DNA from: Haliotis asinina
Lineage: Eukaryota > Mollusca > Gastropoda > Lepetellida > Haliotidae
Assembly (NCBI RefSeq): GCF_037392515.1
Contig: NC_090280.1
Span: forward strand, 74,946,504 to 75,010,503
DNA length: 64,000 nt
Direction: 5' to 3'
The translations under genes and the position numbers were made by a program. A model generated the notes under the pieces. It did not search any database and was not told the DNA's origin. It worked only from the letters and a program-made list of their open reading frames with translations. This document shows, piece by piece, positions 11,214 to 22,371 of this stretch (positions are counted from its first letter, which is position 1; each line of letters opens with the position of its first letter).

Positions 11214-11220
11214 TATATAA
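11214..11220 (+). promoter_or_regulatory. Candidate TATA box of SABATH gene A
   Basis: TATATAA sits in a block that is well conserved in all three units (also 37,116 and 49,992). It lies about 210 bp before a candidate splice donor and 470 bp before the start codon, so transcription would begin near 11,245 in a non-coding first exon. Position and conservation are seen; function is inferred. Confidence 0.5.
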
Positions 11221-11427
11221 CTGTTCATCCTACACTCACCTTTATTTGTTCAACGCGTTGTTCATCAATGTCTCGACCAGGTTTCTAGCGCGCACAGAGA
11301 AATCACTTCTCCAGAGCGAATTGCAGTAGCTTAGGCTACTGCCCCTCTATGCTCCAGGAATATTTGGGTCTCTTTTGCGAGTGGTTGGGGAAAATTTACT
11401 TTGGGATTGGTCGGGGGAAATGTGCTG

Positions 11428-11623
11428 GTAAATTAGTGGATTGATGGACTGAGAATTATTTATAATCACAAGATAGCCACAAGACCAGGTCATTTGACCA
11501 GGTGATATAGTTTTGCATTTATCTTGATATTCCCATCCATAATCAGAATGGCATAACTGTGTGAGCTTGACAGGAAATAGTAGTAAGACATATGAGTAAA
11601 AATATGATTTGTCTTTTCTTCAG
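11428..11623 (+). other. Candidate intron in the SABATH 5' UTR
   Basis: A donor ctg|gtaaat at 11,428 and an acceptor after a pyrimidine run (gtcttttcttcag, ending 11,623) bracket about 196 bp. The acceptor block is present in all three units; the donor is kept in A and C, and in B reads cta|gtaaat. This would join a non-coding exon to the coding exon 59 bases before the ATG. Confidence 0.5.
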
Positions 11624-11682
11624 GCAACAATTCCACAGCCGGATTGCATTCGACTCTATAATTTGAAAAAAAAATCATCAAA

Positions 11683-12906
11683 ATGCTCATGCGGATGCTC
11701 TATTCGGGAATCAGAAGACATCTACGAGTTCACAATGGATTTACAGCTGTCCCAGTGAGATACTACGAAGATCCTCATAAAGGATATCGCCCATACTGGA
11801 ACAAAGGTGAAGGAAATTATGGATCAACACTCGGAAAACAAAATGTTCTACATGTCGAAAGAGCGCGAGAAAGCATTCTCAGCTTGGTCAAAACCATTCC
11901 GTTTACTGACAAGGACTCGGCCTTCAACATTGCCGAGTATGGTGCAGCTGATGGTTCCACTTCCATGGCCATTTTCGGGGAGTTGTTAACGACTCTGAAA
12001 GATCACCATGGCCCAAACACCCAATTCCAGGTCATCTATGAAGATTTGGAACTGAATGATTTCAATTCCCTCTTCAAACGTATGTCAGGGATCATCCCTG
12101 ATCCCCCGTCCTACCTCCCAGAAATGGACAATGTCTATATTCTAGCTTCAGGAACAAACTTCTACAAGCAGTGTCTACCTTCAAACTCAATCCATTTCAT
12201 GATGTCGATGATATCTGTCCATTGGCTGTCAAGGACGCCAACCACCTTCAAAGACTCAATTTACGAAGATGACCAGAGTTGTGCTGAGGAGACGGCTGAA
12301 CTACACAAGCAGGCTGAGTTGGACTGGGAAACCTTCTTACTAAGAAGAAGTAGAGAACTAAAACGGGGAGGCTTACTTGTCGTAAGTGTCTGCGCTGAGT
12401 TTGAGGACAGAGACACTGGACAAAATAGACATACTCAGTCTTCCTTTGTGGGAGTACTGAATGAAGTATGGAAGGAATACAGTGAATCTGGAAAAATCTC
12501 CAAAGACGAGTTTGTCAATACAAATATGTCCGCTTGTTATCGCACCATGAAGGAAGTGAGAAAACCGTTCGATGACAAAACGTCACCCGTTTCCAGGTCT
12601 GGATTAACTCTCTTATCAGCTGAAGCTGCCGTGAACCCTGATGTATTTTACAACATTTGGAAGGAGAAGAAAGACAAAGCAGGAATTGACGACAGGGAAG
12701 AGTTTGCTAGGATGTACGTGTCCGCCCACAGGAACTGGAGCAACAGCACTTTCATGAATGGCCTCTCAGATTCCCGATCGCAGGAGGAGAAGGAGCAGAT
12801 AGTTGATGGGTTGTATGGCGACGTGAAGGAACGTTTGTCAAGGATGAACCCCAAAGTATTCAAGGACGATGGGAAGATGATATATATCGTGATTAGAAAG
12901 AAATAG
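11683..12906 (+). CDS. SABATH-family SAM-dependent carboxyl methyltransferase, intact copy A
   Basis: Encodes 407 residues in one uninterrupted exon. The family, best known from plants (salicylate, jasmonate and theobromine/caffeine enzymes), transfers a methyl group from SAM to a carboxyl or ring nitrogen. Visible motifs: KGEGNYGSTLGKQ at 41-53 (SAM/substrate loop), FNIAEYGAADGSTS at 81-94 (motif I), VIYEDLELNDFNSLF at 117-131, ASGTNFYKQCLPSNSIHF at 155-172, HWLS at 180-183 (the family's substrate-pocket tryptophan), and FLLRRSRELKRGGLLVV at 218-234. The end IYIVIRKK resembles the family's usual C terminus. Length is slightly above the usual 350-390. The first 28 residues lack acidic residues and are rich in Arg and hydrophobics, so a mitochondrial presequence is possible. 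The ATG at 11,683 is the first in frame; ATGs at residues 3 and 5 are alternatives. The substrate cannot be told from sequence. It is the only copy here able to make a full protein. Confidence 0.92.
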   Translation: MLMRMLYSGIRRHLRVHNGFTAVPVRYYEDPHKGYRPYWNKGEGNYGSTLGKQNVLHVERARESILSLVKTIPFTDKDSAFNIAEYGAADGSTSMAIFGELLTTLKDHHGPNTQFQVIYEDLELNDFNSLFKRMSGIIPDPPSYLPEMDNVYILASGTNFYKQCLPSNSIHFMMSMISVHWLSRTPTTFKDSIYEDDQSCAEETAELHKQAELDWETFLLRRSRELKRGGLLVVSVCAEFEDRDTGQNRHTQSSFVGVLNEVWKEYSESGKISKDEFVNTNMSACYRTMKEVRKPFDDKTSPVSRSGLTLLSAEAAVNPDVFYNIWKEKKDKAGIDDREEFARMYVSAHRNWSNSTFMNGLSDSRSQEEKEQIVDGLYGDVKERLSRMNPKVFKDDGKMIYIVIRKK

Positions 12907-13029
12907 TCATCCTAGGCGAAATGAAAGAAGATTCTGCTTATATATAAAGAGCATGAACTCCAATATATATATGTTCGGTGAACATCATGCGGGTTTCCGA
13001 GTACATGGGACTCACTGAGCAGGACACCT

Positions 13030-13170
13030 ATAGTAATGTCTAGTACTAAACATCTATCCGTGGAATATTCAAGGGATTCACTCGCACACTTAGACACTTA
13101 TTTGACAATTACGTAATACTAAGCTTTCCATCCCAGCACGAAGGGTAAAACGCGTCGGAATATACTTTCC
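13030..13170 (+). mobile_element. LINE endonuclease fragment (CR1/RTE-like), shortened
   Basis: Matches 38,692-38,930 of unit B, where the endonuclease start is better preserved. Here about 120 bp of the middle are missing. It runs straight into Tc1 sequence. Confidence 0.65.
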
Positions 13171-13685
13171 GAAAGAATGCACGCTGGAGATTGCCAATCT
13201 TCTATTGTCAGGCGTCTGAATGTCAGTCTGAACGAGATATCACGGCTTGCAGGACTTGGCAACCAAACAGGTAGAACAAATGACCGTCCCCGTCCCACAG
13301 ACCTCGAGTTACCACTGTAGCCGAAGATCGGTACATCTGGGACTACACTTGCGTGATCGTACTGCCACGAATGAGAGCACAACATCCAGGCTGCCTTGAC
13401 TTCTTAGGATATCCGGTCAAACTGTACGGAACAGGTTGGATGAGATTGGTTTGAGAGCCAGGAATTCGACGTCGGGCCCGTGCTACGTTGTCACCATGGC
13501 GCTCAGTTTCTTTGTTATCTAAATGTATCCCTTGGTTGTACATGTATTGACATTACTTCTTTCAAACTGGTGTAAAACGCCATGCACTAAAGTATATTTG
13601 TGGAGGAGTTATACATATTTGAAAATACAACATTATCGCAATAGCTTTATGGCTTATGCGTTTCCTTTTCGGAATAGTATACTTA
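13165..13685 (+). mobile_element. Tc1/mariner fragment
   Basis: Begins at 'gaatgcacgctggagattgc' and reads as the paired helix-turn-helix start of a Tc1-like transposase (RRLNVSLNEISRLAG, then RPTVTT and AEDRYI-like text) with frameshifts. It then passes, after a large loss of the catalytic domain, to the element's 3' end near 'gcttatgcgtttccttttcgg', an inverted-repeat-like terminus. The related terminus at 60,026 reads 'ctgtcccaaaaaagaaacgc'. Confidence 0.75.
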
Positions 13686-13919
13686 AATAGATGCATTCTG
13701 TCCGCATGATAGTAGTCCATGGCAGTTATGCTGCCCGTATTTGTCTACAATATCATCCGTGAAGATCCGGGGTAGGGTTTGGCTTCTGTAATCCATGCTG
13801 AAGCTAAACTCAGTCTTTGACTGCCAGAAGTGAGAGCTGTTCAGGTTTCAAACACGAATCAAGGGGGTGTCCTTGCAGTGATTGCCGAATGTAAAACAGG
13901 TAAACAGGTCTAAAACTCA

Positions 13920-14420
13920 GCGAGGCTTATCCCGTATGGATTTGATGCAGCATGTGAAAGATGTCTTGTGGAAATATACTTGGGTTAGCGAGGAAGTAAG
14001 ACTTTGCTTGGATGAGCGAGTGTTCTTTCCAATTAAAATCAGCTTCAGTGTGCAGGTCTCAGCCGTTTTACCTGAGACAACTGAGTCCTCCTGTTTCAGG
14101 TCTCTACTTTGTCTCAAGCGCGTCTTCCAGTAAAACTTCGTTTGTTTAGTTCACTCGTTTATCGGTTCTTTAGGTGATATTTTTTTTTTTTGTAGAATGG
14201 GTCTTTAAAGATAACACTGATCTTCTACAGCTTCTGCACAGTTGTTAGTTTCAAGGTACACACTGCTTGTAAAAGTCTGTTTCAGAAGTCATTGTCCATT
14301 GTTTATGAAGGTGGAAGGGCGGACCAGGAATGGCTCCTTGAAACGATACATCTATAAATCTTGATAGAGGAAATAGAAGTGAGTAATGAGGACATGAACT
14401 TGTTGTGGGCGATATGTAGC
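13920..14420 (-). pseudogene. SABATH paralogue 2, inverted fragment
   Basis: On the minus strand two short stretches match the methyltransferase in order: SETDFYKQCVP (compare SGTNFYKQCLP of copy A) at about 14,253-14,290, and RQSRDLKQEDSVVS (compare RRSRELKRGG) at about 14,075-14,117. The intervening part, including HWLS, is deleted. The segment matches 59,420-59,720 on the plus strand better than it matches copy A, so there is a second SABATH subfamily. The same inverted fragment follows copy B at 39,760-40,055. Confidence 0.75.
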
Positions 14421-14636
14421 CTGTTTTTATGTTGTATTGTCCATTGTATAGTGATATTAGTTTTAGCTCCACGCTAGTCTTAAATCTAACTGTGATATTC
14501 TAGTGGTGTTACTGCCCTTCGTCGAAAGGTTTTTTTCTATACGTACATTCCATTTCAGCGTTAAATGTTCTAGTCGCGATATGGCTAAAATATTGTCGAT
14601 GTGGCGTTAAACATTAACTCACTCACTCACTCACTC
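14400..14636 (+). mobile_element. LINE 3' tail, 5'-truncated
   Basis: Resembles the last 230 bases of the LINE at 2,145-6,643, from 'tagcctgtttttat' to 'gatatggctaaaatattgtc' and (ACTC)n. It is absent from unit B, so it either arrived in A after duplication or was lost from B. Confidence 0.75.
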
Positions 14637-15309
14637 AAGACGTGGCGTTGTGATTTGACCTGGAAACTCCTTCAAAACGGATACCAGTTTCCCAAAGTAA
14701 TCTGGATTTTCATTGCCAGATAGTGCATTCTCTTTGCTGTACAACTTCAAGTGGAAGGTCGAATTCCGTTGCGTTTTGGCTATGACTTTTTCACCCATGT
14801 AAGAAAATCAAAATCAACATGTTCAGGTAAAATCGATTCTTTTTACTTGTGCATTTGAGTACAATTATGTTATCAACGCTTTTGTTACATATTTTGACGA
14901 TTGTTTGAAAATATTTGGCAATGAATAGAATTTCAAAACTACAAATCGCCTATGCGTTTCACCTTTGGGACAGTATATTTCTGGTACGAGGACGGTTGTT
15001 GACATGAAATAGTTACGCGGGGTAATAATGTGCAAATCTAATTAGTATTTATCTTCCCTTGCAAGGATGCATCCAGTTTTTCACAATACTGGGCCAGTTG
15101 GCCCGATGATTAGAGAAAGTGGGCCAACACCTATGGGAACAAGGAGCAAAATGTTTTTTTTTTTATTTTGAATGACGTCACTATTTGACTACCATAATGA
15201 AAGGTAGTCACGTGATCATACTCACTCACGAATTCCAATAGTGCAGTTGCATCGTTTGACCATATACACCACGGAATCTTGATGATTGGTATCTGTACTG
15301 TATTTGTTC

Positions 15310-15465
15310 AAGTCTTTGCTGGATTGTTTGTTGTTTAACGCCAGTTATAAGCCGTGTTCAAGTAACATTATTCTACATGAATGACGTGGTCACGTGCTGG
15401 ATTGTTTGTTGTTTCAACAATATCCCAGTTATAAGCCGTGTTCAAGTAACGCTATGACGTGGTCA
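15310..15465 (+). repeat. Local tandem duplication, about 75 bp
   Basis: The segment with 'tgctggattgtttgttgttt' and 'ataagccgtgttcaagtaac' occurs twice in a row, while unit B (40,420-40,510) has one copy. The duplication arose after the units split. Confidence 0.7.
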
Positions 15466-15514
15466 TTAGTAAAGTATTGTTCATATTGTTGATTTTGTCT
15501 GTATAAAATCAAGC

Positions 15515-15725
15515 AAGATTATTTCGTGAATGCTGGCCATTTCAGTTTGTGGCCAATATGATCCCTGTCCGTAGTATGCAATCCGGACACTTTCTGTGAC
15601 ATGTAACCTGAGTTTGTCAATGGCCTGTTCATTTTTCTCTTTTTCATCTTCCTTGATGTGAAAGAGTGAAAAATATCCGCGATTCCCTGAAACATCATAG
15701 ATTTTGCAATGTATGCAGACATTCA
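15515..15725 (+). repeat. Repeat R, copy 2 (solitary)
   Basis: Diverged copy of repeat R without a gypsy fossil beside it. Minus-strand reading retains EQAIDKLRLHVTESVRI, compared with EQAIDKFRSHVTGSVRI in the unit B copy. Confidence 0.65.
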
Positions 15726-15729
15726 CAAA

Positions 15730-15905
15730 CAGGCTTACGGTAAACGATGCCGTCGGTGAGGCGCTGTGGGAGGTTAACAGTTATAGGATTTATCCCAACG
15801 GGTATCCATTCACTGCATGGTGGGACAGAGGCAATTCATGAACATACTTACTTCCCTGGGTGAGACCCACATGTGTCACAATTCTTCGTTGTGAGGCGGG
15901 AGTGA
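15730..15905 (+). repeat. Dispersed repeat 3
   Basis: Long copy, with 'gtgaggcgctgtgggaggtt', 'ggtgggacagaggcaattc' and 'ttcgttgtgaggcgggag' blocks. No coding content. Confidence 0.7.
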
Positions 15906-16439
15906 AGTCATAGAGATTTCAGGAATCACTTCTGAGGAAACTCAAGAGTCAATGTATCAAACACGGCCAAGGACTCTACGAGACGAATGCAGCTTAAAGT
16001 CAACTGATTTGTGACCTGGGCTGTATGCAAAGCACAACACGCCACAACTTAAAGCAGTTTGAGAAATTAAATGGCCGACAGTGCATTCGACACGGGCATC
16101 ACCTTGGAATGTATGTCACGTGGTGGCACAGCGTATCACGCAACTGGTACAACTTGAGCTGGTGACGAACTGCTATTTGCACGCATATATCGTCTAGTGA
16201 ATGTAACTTCATGTAGGTACGCCTTTATGTATATAGCTGAATTTAATTTACTTCTCATCATGAAACTGTCATTAGAAACCTTGCCTGCTACATCTTTCAT
16301 GCCTCAAATCTTCGCCTCAAAGCTCTTGTAGTGTAAAGGTGTATATCACTGTATCTCCCAAAACTTAGACATCCATTTAGTAGACGGCCATAAATTCTAA
16401 GAACGGAGATTAATTAAGCAACATCCATGGGTGAAGGGG

Positions 16440-16900
16440 AACAGTCCTAATTGGTGTTCCGCGCTGAGATGACCCAGTTTGTATTGATAGAACAAGGCAG
16501 GTATACTCGCCCAAAAACGCCTTTAGAAGACAGGGTTTGTAAATTTTGTTGCAGCAAATCAGTTGAAGAAGTAACTTTCTCACCGGGTGTTACTTTTATT
16601 CAGATATCAGATACAATTTATGGCAGGATATGTTCCGTATTAATGTCTTCTTAAGCTCAGTCTATATTTGTGTTACATATGAAAGATTTGTGACGCCTTT
16701 TGCCGCAAAATAACATATGTCCATAATAAGTTTTAGTTCCGGACAATAATTATCAGTGTACATTTTAATATCTTAATGTTTTAGTCTGATATTTGTGGAT
16801 TTTAAGTAGTTATCGTATCTCAAGGGCCGTAGGGTCTACACTATTTATTGGGAATTTTATGAGATTTTAGCATGTCACTTGTATGCCACGGGCACTATTT
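16440..16900 (+). mobile_element. LINE ORF2 C-terminal fragment and 3' UTR
   Basis: The frame from about 16,451 reads LIEQGRYTRPKTPLEDRVC followed by KFCCSKSVEE, the arginine-tyrosine and CxxC motif seen at the C terminus of CR1/RTE-like LINE polymerases. The rest of the polymerase is absent. It may be the 3' end of the element whose 5' scrap lies at 13,030. The unit B partner is at 41,500. Confidence 0.7.
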
Positions 16901-16904
16901 TTCT

Positions 16905-16980
16905 TCTTTGATATTCTAGTGTTGTTACTGCCCTTCGTCGACAGGTTTTTATTATACATACATTCCACTGTTCCAGGAAT
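16905..16980 (+). mobile_element. LINE tail scrap
   Basis: Short match ('tgatattctagtgttgttac', 'cccttcgtcgacagg') to the tail at 14,400-14,636. Confidence 0.5.
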
Positions 16981-17293
16981 GTACATGATCACTGGTAACG
17001 ATTATGATCATTAGGTATTAAGGCCGGGCGGGACAACTTAGGAGAATCTGTAGAAAGATAAGATTAAACACGATCGTTATATAATTCAATATAGACTTTC
17101 TTTAAATGACGTTGCTTTCCACTGTTTAAAGCCTATTAGTACCAGACAACCGAGTATTTTACAGTGTGAATTTAACTATGTTTCTTATTGGCTTTTACAA
17201 TTTAAAAAGCTGATGCATTATTCCCATCCGTTTCATTATAACACAGTTATAACTTCTTAGTGGATTCACGAATCATCAATACTCAACTACATA

Positions 17294-17412
17294 CCCTTAT
17301 AACCCGTGAAGATCTGGCATAGAACAGGTCCTCGGCAACCTATGCTTCTACAAAAGGCGACTATGGTCATGGTGACCTGGTTGACACGCGTCATCGATTC
17401 CCAATTGCAATT
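17294..17412 (+). mobile_element. SINE-1, 5' half
   Basis: Starts 'acccgtgaagatctggcata' and keeps 'aaaaggcgactatgg' and 'gacacgcgtcatcgattccc', then stops. Unit B partner at 42,262-42,370, so it predates the duplication. Confidence 0.7.
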
Positions 17413-17414
17413 GT

Positions 17415-19805
17415 AATAATTACATGTTATGTCCTTGATAAACGCTTATTTCAAGATATAACTATTATGTTTAGGTAAATGTTGTGGAAATGCAGTGCTT
17501 GATATGCACGGCATGATAGTACCGTATTTACTTATTTGTTTATCTTCTCTTATATACTTCAGTTGGGTTACGGTTAAGAATTTAGTCTGCCAAAAGGTGT
17601 AAGAAACCCACTGTGAACCAGCAAAAGAGAACAAAGACAAGTTTAAAATAATCAGATACTGTATTTAGGCAATGAGAGCACGTTATACAAAGTCACAAGT
17701 CAATATCACCATATCTATTTCAAATACAATACAGGTGAGACAAAATCTAAGGCAGTGGATCACAAAATATATTGTATAGCATACTCACCAATAATCTTAG
17801 TGCGAGAGAGAAACAGTCGTGCAGAATGTAACACGGCGAGCTCTGACAGCAGTCTCAGGGGTTGGCAGATTGATGATCATATACTCCAATGAATGAATGT
17901 GAATGTGTCAATCTGTGCATCTGTGTCGCTCAGAACACGGCAACTAGCCGAAAGTACGAGCACCTACGGCCATCGCCAACACTGTAGAATACCCCAGAAT
18001 AACCACCTGCAAGTAAACAAACAGGAAGTCAAGTGCAGATAATTTCCGGAAAACCTGCAGCGAGAATCCTGAAAATGCGGATCATCTATTAGACGAAATG
18101 TGACCCATTATAATTATTATTCAAAACACTAAACATTGTGACCCAATAATAATTATTACTTAATTAATAACAAAATATACGGAAAATACAAACTGGTAAC
18201 AGCTGAACATTATTTACTGTTTGTTTATCTTATCTTATATATCTCAGTTGAACTTGTCATAAATATGCTGAAGGAACAAAAGGTCTTGTCTAATTGAGCC
18301 TGTGCTGCTCCAGTATAAGAGATAGGTCTCAGCTTGATGATTAGTTGTGCACTGAACCAGAAATGTTGTTGTTTACATTGTCAAAGATATGGCTGTCTAA
18401 CCTTAGTGAGGTCTCCTGCATATCACCCATGCCTTGTTGTAAATGTACGAGTACCTTGTAGTGTTATTTATCACATTATTGTGACAGTTGTATCTTCCAC
18501 CTCTCACGTTTTCTCTGTAACGCTAGTGTACGTAAATGTATGTTTTCCTGTATCTGGCCTGTTCATCGAGTTCATTACAAACATGTAAAATGAAAACGCC
18601 ATGTTTTTGTCAACGCCTATTCTGCTGTTGGATTGGCATTGGTGAATATATACTCTTCAAAAATAGGGGAACTGTATTTTCAATGTACGATTGTCGAAAT
18701 AGGGAGATGTATGGGATTGAATCAATGTTGATACAATAATAACAGATGTTTTAAGAATGAATCACCTCATGGATTTCATTTAAAGCAAAGTGGTTCGTTC
18801 AGTTATTCCCCTTGTTAGGTAATTGGAGTATGACAGGTTCACAGATGCAAGAAAATTAGCGGAAAAAAATGGTCTACAGTGATTTATCGACCTGCCTGAA
18901 AAACGTCAACATTCATAATGACACCCCATGCACATGTAGGAGGCTCCCACGTTGTGCACGTGTTTCCGTGTGGTGATAACGTGAAATGATGCTGCATACA
19001 CAAGATGAATGTCTTTGTAACGTTCCTCAGTGGGTTTTCTTTCTATCAGACTTCAAAAGTTCAGATCCCCTGCCATTGTGTAGAGTATGCTTTGTGGATA
19101 ACAACTTTTTAATGATATTATGATATAACACTTACACGGTTGTCAAGCAAGAATCTGCTTTCTGATACCTATTCAATATCCCACGACCCACATCCACTTC
19201 CGTTAAGCAGCATGACTATGGCTGCGTGCATGTTCCAGTGTCATTGAGGACCTTAGCGTGACTAAAGCAAGCTATAGATTTATAATAAATAACAGTAAAG
19301 TATAAATATCTGTTAACGAAAGACAGTAAAAGTAGATCGTCACAGACATAAACCGAAACTAGCAATCAAACAGCTTAAAACCAGGCTGTAGATCGCCAAC
19401 AAATGAAGTTGACGAAAGAATAATTTACATAGATGTAAGAATTATTTTAGACTGATGTGCTGATACTCTTCCATAGTGAAATTATCATCCTCATGAACGA
19501 AAATATTATCTACGTTAACAAGTGTATTATCCACATGGATGGTAGAATTTGGATAGTTGCACGAATACGCTTCCATATCACCGTGTTTGTAAACACTGGT
19601 CGACAGTTTGTGTCTGTTACGCCTCCTTTAGACTACATTCATACTATATTTTATTCCATACAGCATAAAGGCCTACCTTTGAATATTGGGTATAACATTC
19701 AATACGTGTAACACATACTGAGGTCAGTGTAGGAATACTTACGGGGCTTTCAAGAGTATCTACATGGCGAGTCAACTTCATGCTGGAGGTTCACTTCGAA
19801 TGAAT
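17415..19805. other. No gene recognised
   Basis: AT-rich. The segments at 17,520 and 18,200 are partial duplicates of each other ('ttgtttatctt..ttatat..cagttg'). A Tc1-like terminus may lie at 18,645 ('atactcttcaaaaataggg'), but no transposase or second terminus was found. Open frames are short and motif-free. Confidence 0.5.
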
Positions 19806-19811
19806 GAGTTA

Positions 19812-19975
19812 GTGAGTATAAGCTTGCGCCGCTTTTAGCAATATTTCAGCAAAATAATGACCGGGGACACCAAAAATGGGGTTCACACATTGTGTCCATG
19901 TGGGGAATCGAACCCGGGTCGTCGTCGTGACAAGCGGATACTTTAACCACTAGGCTACCCCATATTTATACTAGT
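19812..19975 (-). mobile_element. SINE-2 (tRNA-derived)
   Basis: On the minus strand it reads 'gtagcctagtggttaaagta' (A-box region) and 'cccgggttcgattccccac' (B box), then 'tgtgtgaaccccatttttgg' and a 'gaaatattgctaaaagcggc' tail. Unit B partner at 42,758-42,885. Confidence 0.8.
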
Positions 19976-20234
19976 CATTTGCAGCTTCTGTGGTACGTAT
20001 TGTTATGTGTACTAAATGCGGTCTCAGAATTACCACATGGTAAAACCCTGGCATTGACACTAGAGTCCACATTCATTAAAATATATCAAGATTTGCTCGA
20101 TTACAGTGGAGATTTCTATAATATTGGTTAGGTTTGGACGCCACCACTGATGGTCATAGTGATGCCATAATTCCTCCTGTGAATCAGGAATTGACGTATC
20201 ACTGAAAGGTCTCCCAATTCGTTATAATTCATAA

Positions 20235-20420
20235 CAGATAACGAGTGAGTGAGTGAGTGTTACACCACATTCGGCAATATTCCAGCTATATAGCGGCGGT
20301 CTGAAAATAACTGCGTCTGGACCAGACAACCCAATGATCAACAGCATGAGCATAGACCTACGCAATTGGATAGACTACATGTGTCAATGAAGTGAGCGAG
20401 TCTGACCACCCGATCCTGTT
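20235..20420 (-). mobile_element. SINE-1
   Basis: Inverted copy. Its ACTC end is at the left ('gagtgagtgagtg') and its 'gtggtcagactcgctcac' block at the right. Partner at 43,165-43,320. Confidence 0.75.
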
Positions 20421-20959
20421 AGTCCGCTCTAACCTTAAAGGGGGGCATTTGGTTCAACATTAAATTTTTAGACGTTTAAATACGTATTCATTCTTTCTAG
20501 GTCAATATGCCATAGCACAGCCAGGGCCCATGATCGCCACGCTTATTCAGACCGATTTGTATGTTTATGTATGTTTATAGGCATTATAGTAGAGATGTGA
20601 TCCTTTTCGTACCTCATGTCTGACCATCTCCATCCAACATTCAATGTCACGTCAAGGGCACAGCGTTTATACGGCATGGTACCGTTTGTGTGCACAGTAA
20701 ACAAATCAGGTAAACACGTATGTCTCATGTAACCTGTATTATGTTTCCAGTGAGCCCTAGAAATTGGTCATGAAGCATCTCATCAATAAACAGACCCGTA
20801 GGAACGTTAGGGTTTGTGAGGATGGTTGGGGGATATGTATTGTGTACACAGTTTGTGCGTAGAGCTGAGGTCACACATCAACCGAAATTAAGCAAAGTCG
20901 ATCGCGGGGAGCCTTTGTGTGGGTGGCCGTGTTTGGCAGCTTGACTCCTGAGAGTTTCT

Positions 20960-21125
20960 GGAAATTCAGACCTGCCCCACAATGAGGCACATGTGATACA
21001 CGTGGTCTCACCTGAGGCAAGTCAGTTTGTTCAAGAGTGCTTCTGTTCACCCAGCAGAAAAAACAACTCGGTACCTGATGAGATAAGCCATGTGACTGCT
21101 AGCCTTCTAGCGCCTCACGGGCACC
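20960..21125 (-). repeat. Dispersed repeat 3, inverted
   Basis: Reverse complement contains 'tctgctgggtgaacagaagc' and 'gtgagaccacgtgtatcaca', matching the copy at 15,730. Confidence 0.65.
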
Positions 21126-21640
21126 TTGGGTTATCAGGGGTAATAATAATAATCAGAATCTGATGAGAGCATCCATTGAACAACTAGTCAGATGGATACT
21201 AGGCGTTATATGAATGATTTATCATTGTAATCATGTATATTCTACGCTCTATGCTCGTAAGCTTTGACTAGAGATGTCACATGTGACTGACCGATCTCAG
21301 CTTTAAGTGATCAGCGTTATCTTTGACATCATCACCTACCTACTACGACGCCACATGGCGAAGAACTCGTAAACTACACCCAGTGAATACATCAAGTAAA
21401 ACATAAGACAGCATTATACGAAATGTGAAGAAATATGTATCTTTGTATGGCCTAGATATGTATTTAGAAGGATGTGAAAGGTGATGATATTCTATCGTCT
21501 GAATAGCTATTGTGAAAGGTGTGGAGCGGATATGTCATTCTATGCCCTAACTGAATGCTGGTGGTAAAGTAATGTTCCTCTTCCTTCTTAATGGCTATTG
21601 TGTGGGATGTATTATAGAACCTTAAGAAACAGGGCCCTTA

Positions 21641-21753
21641 TTCTCGAAACGTTCGTAGCCCTAAGAATTTTTAACTTTAACTTTAACTTTAACTTGATCG
21701 TATGTGTTAAGAATGGGCTAAAGAAGTTTGTAGGGCTACGAACGTTTCGAGAA
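21641..21753. mobile_element. MITE with perfect 23-bp terminal inverted repeats
   Basis: The arms at 21,641-21,663 and 21,731-21,753 are exact reverse complements beginning ttctcgaaacgttcg. The 67-bp centre carries a (tttaac)n run. TA dinucleotides flank both ends, as expected of a Tc1/mariner-type target site. There is no coding capacity. A strong hairpin would form in either strand. Confidence 0.85.
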
Positions 21754-21924
21754 TACCTAGCCTGTTACTGTCTTTATTATTTACTGTACAGAGAGTAGAG
21801 CAGCATAATTCACTTGACAATACGGAATTTATAGCAGCACATTTTTGATCAGTTTAAAATGCGACTGTACAGAATGAAAAGCAATACATCTGGTTATCTG
21901 TTCTAGATATTTAAACGAGTTTGT

Positions 21925-22155
21925 ACCCTTGAAGATCCGGGTTAGAATTGATCAGCAGCAGGCCATGCTTGTCGTAAGAGGCGACAAATAGAATCGGGTG
22001 GTCAAAGCTCGCTGTCTTGATGAACACATGTGATCGTATCCCAGTTGCGTAAACTGATACTCGAAATGTTGATCACTGGTTTGTCTGGTCCAGGCACGAT
22101 TATATATGAAACGCTGTCATGGAGCTGGAATACTGCTCAGCGCAGCGTAAAACTA
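21925..22155 (+). mobile_element. SINE-1
   Basis: Full order of blocks from 'cccttgaagatccgggttag' to 'cgcagcgtaaaactac'. The ACTC tail is eroded. Confidence 0.75.
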
Positions 22156-22371
22156 CTAGCAAAGCAGATTTAGTCATCTGGGTGCCGTTGTACAAAACAG
22201 TCTTAGAGCAATTGTAATCGTAGCTCCAATACCTCGACATAGACGTTCGACAGCAGTAGACCAAAGGTTGATTTGTGCAATGACTCCCAGGTCCAGACAT
22301 ATACTAACGGAAAGGTTGATTTCCAGCAGCTACAAGGCGGGCAATAGCAGAACCTGCACGTGACTTTCCAG

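Noticed and set aside
18645-18990. Possible second Tc1 element
   Set aside because: Only one terminus-like sequence was seen, with no transposase and no opposite terminus.
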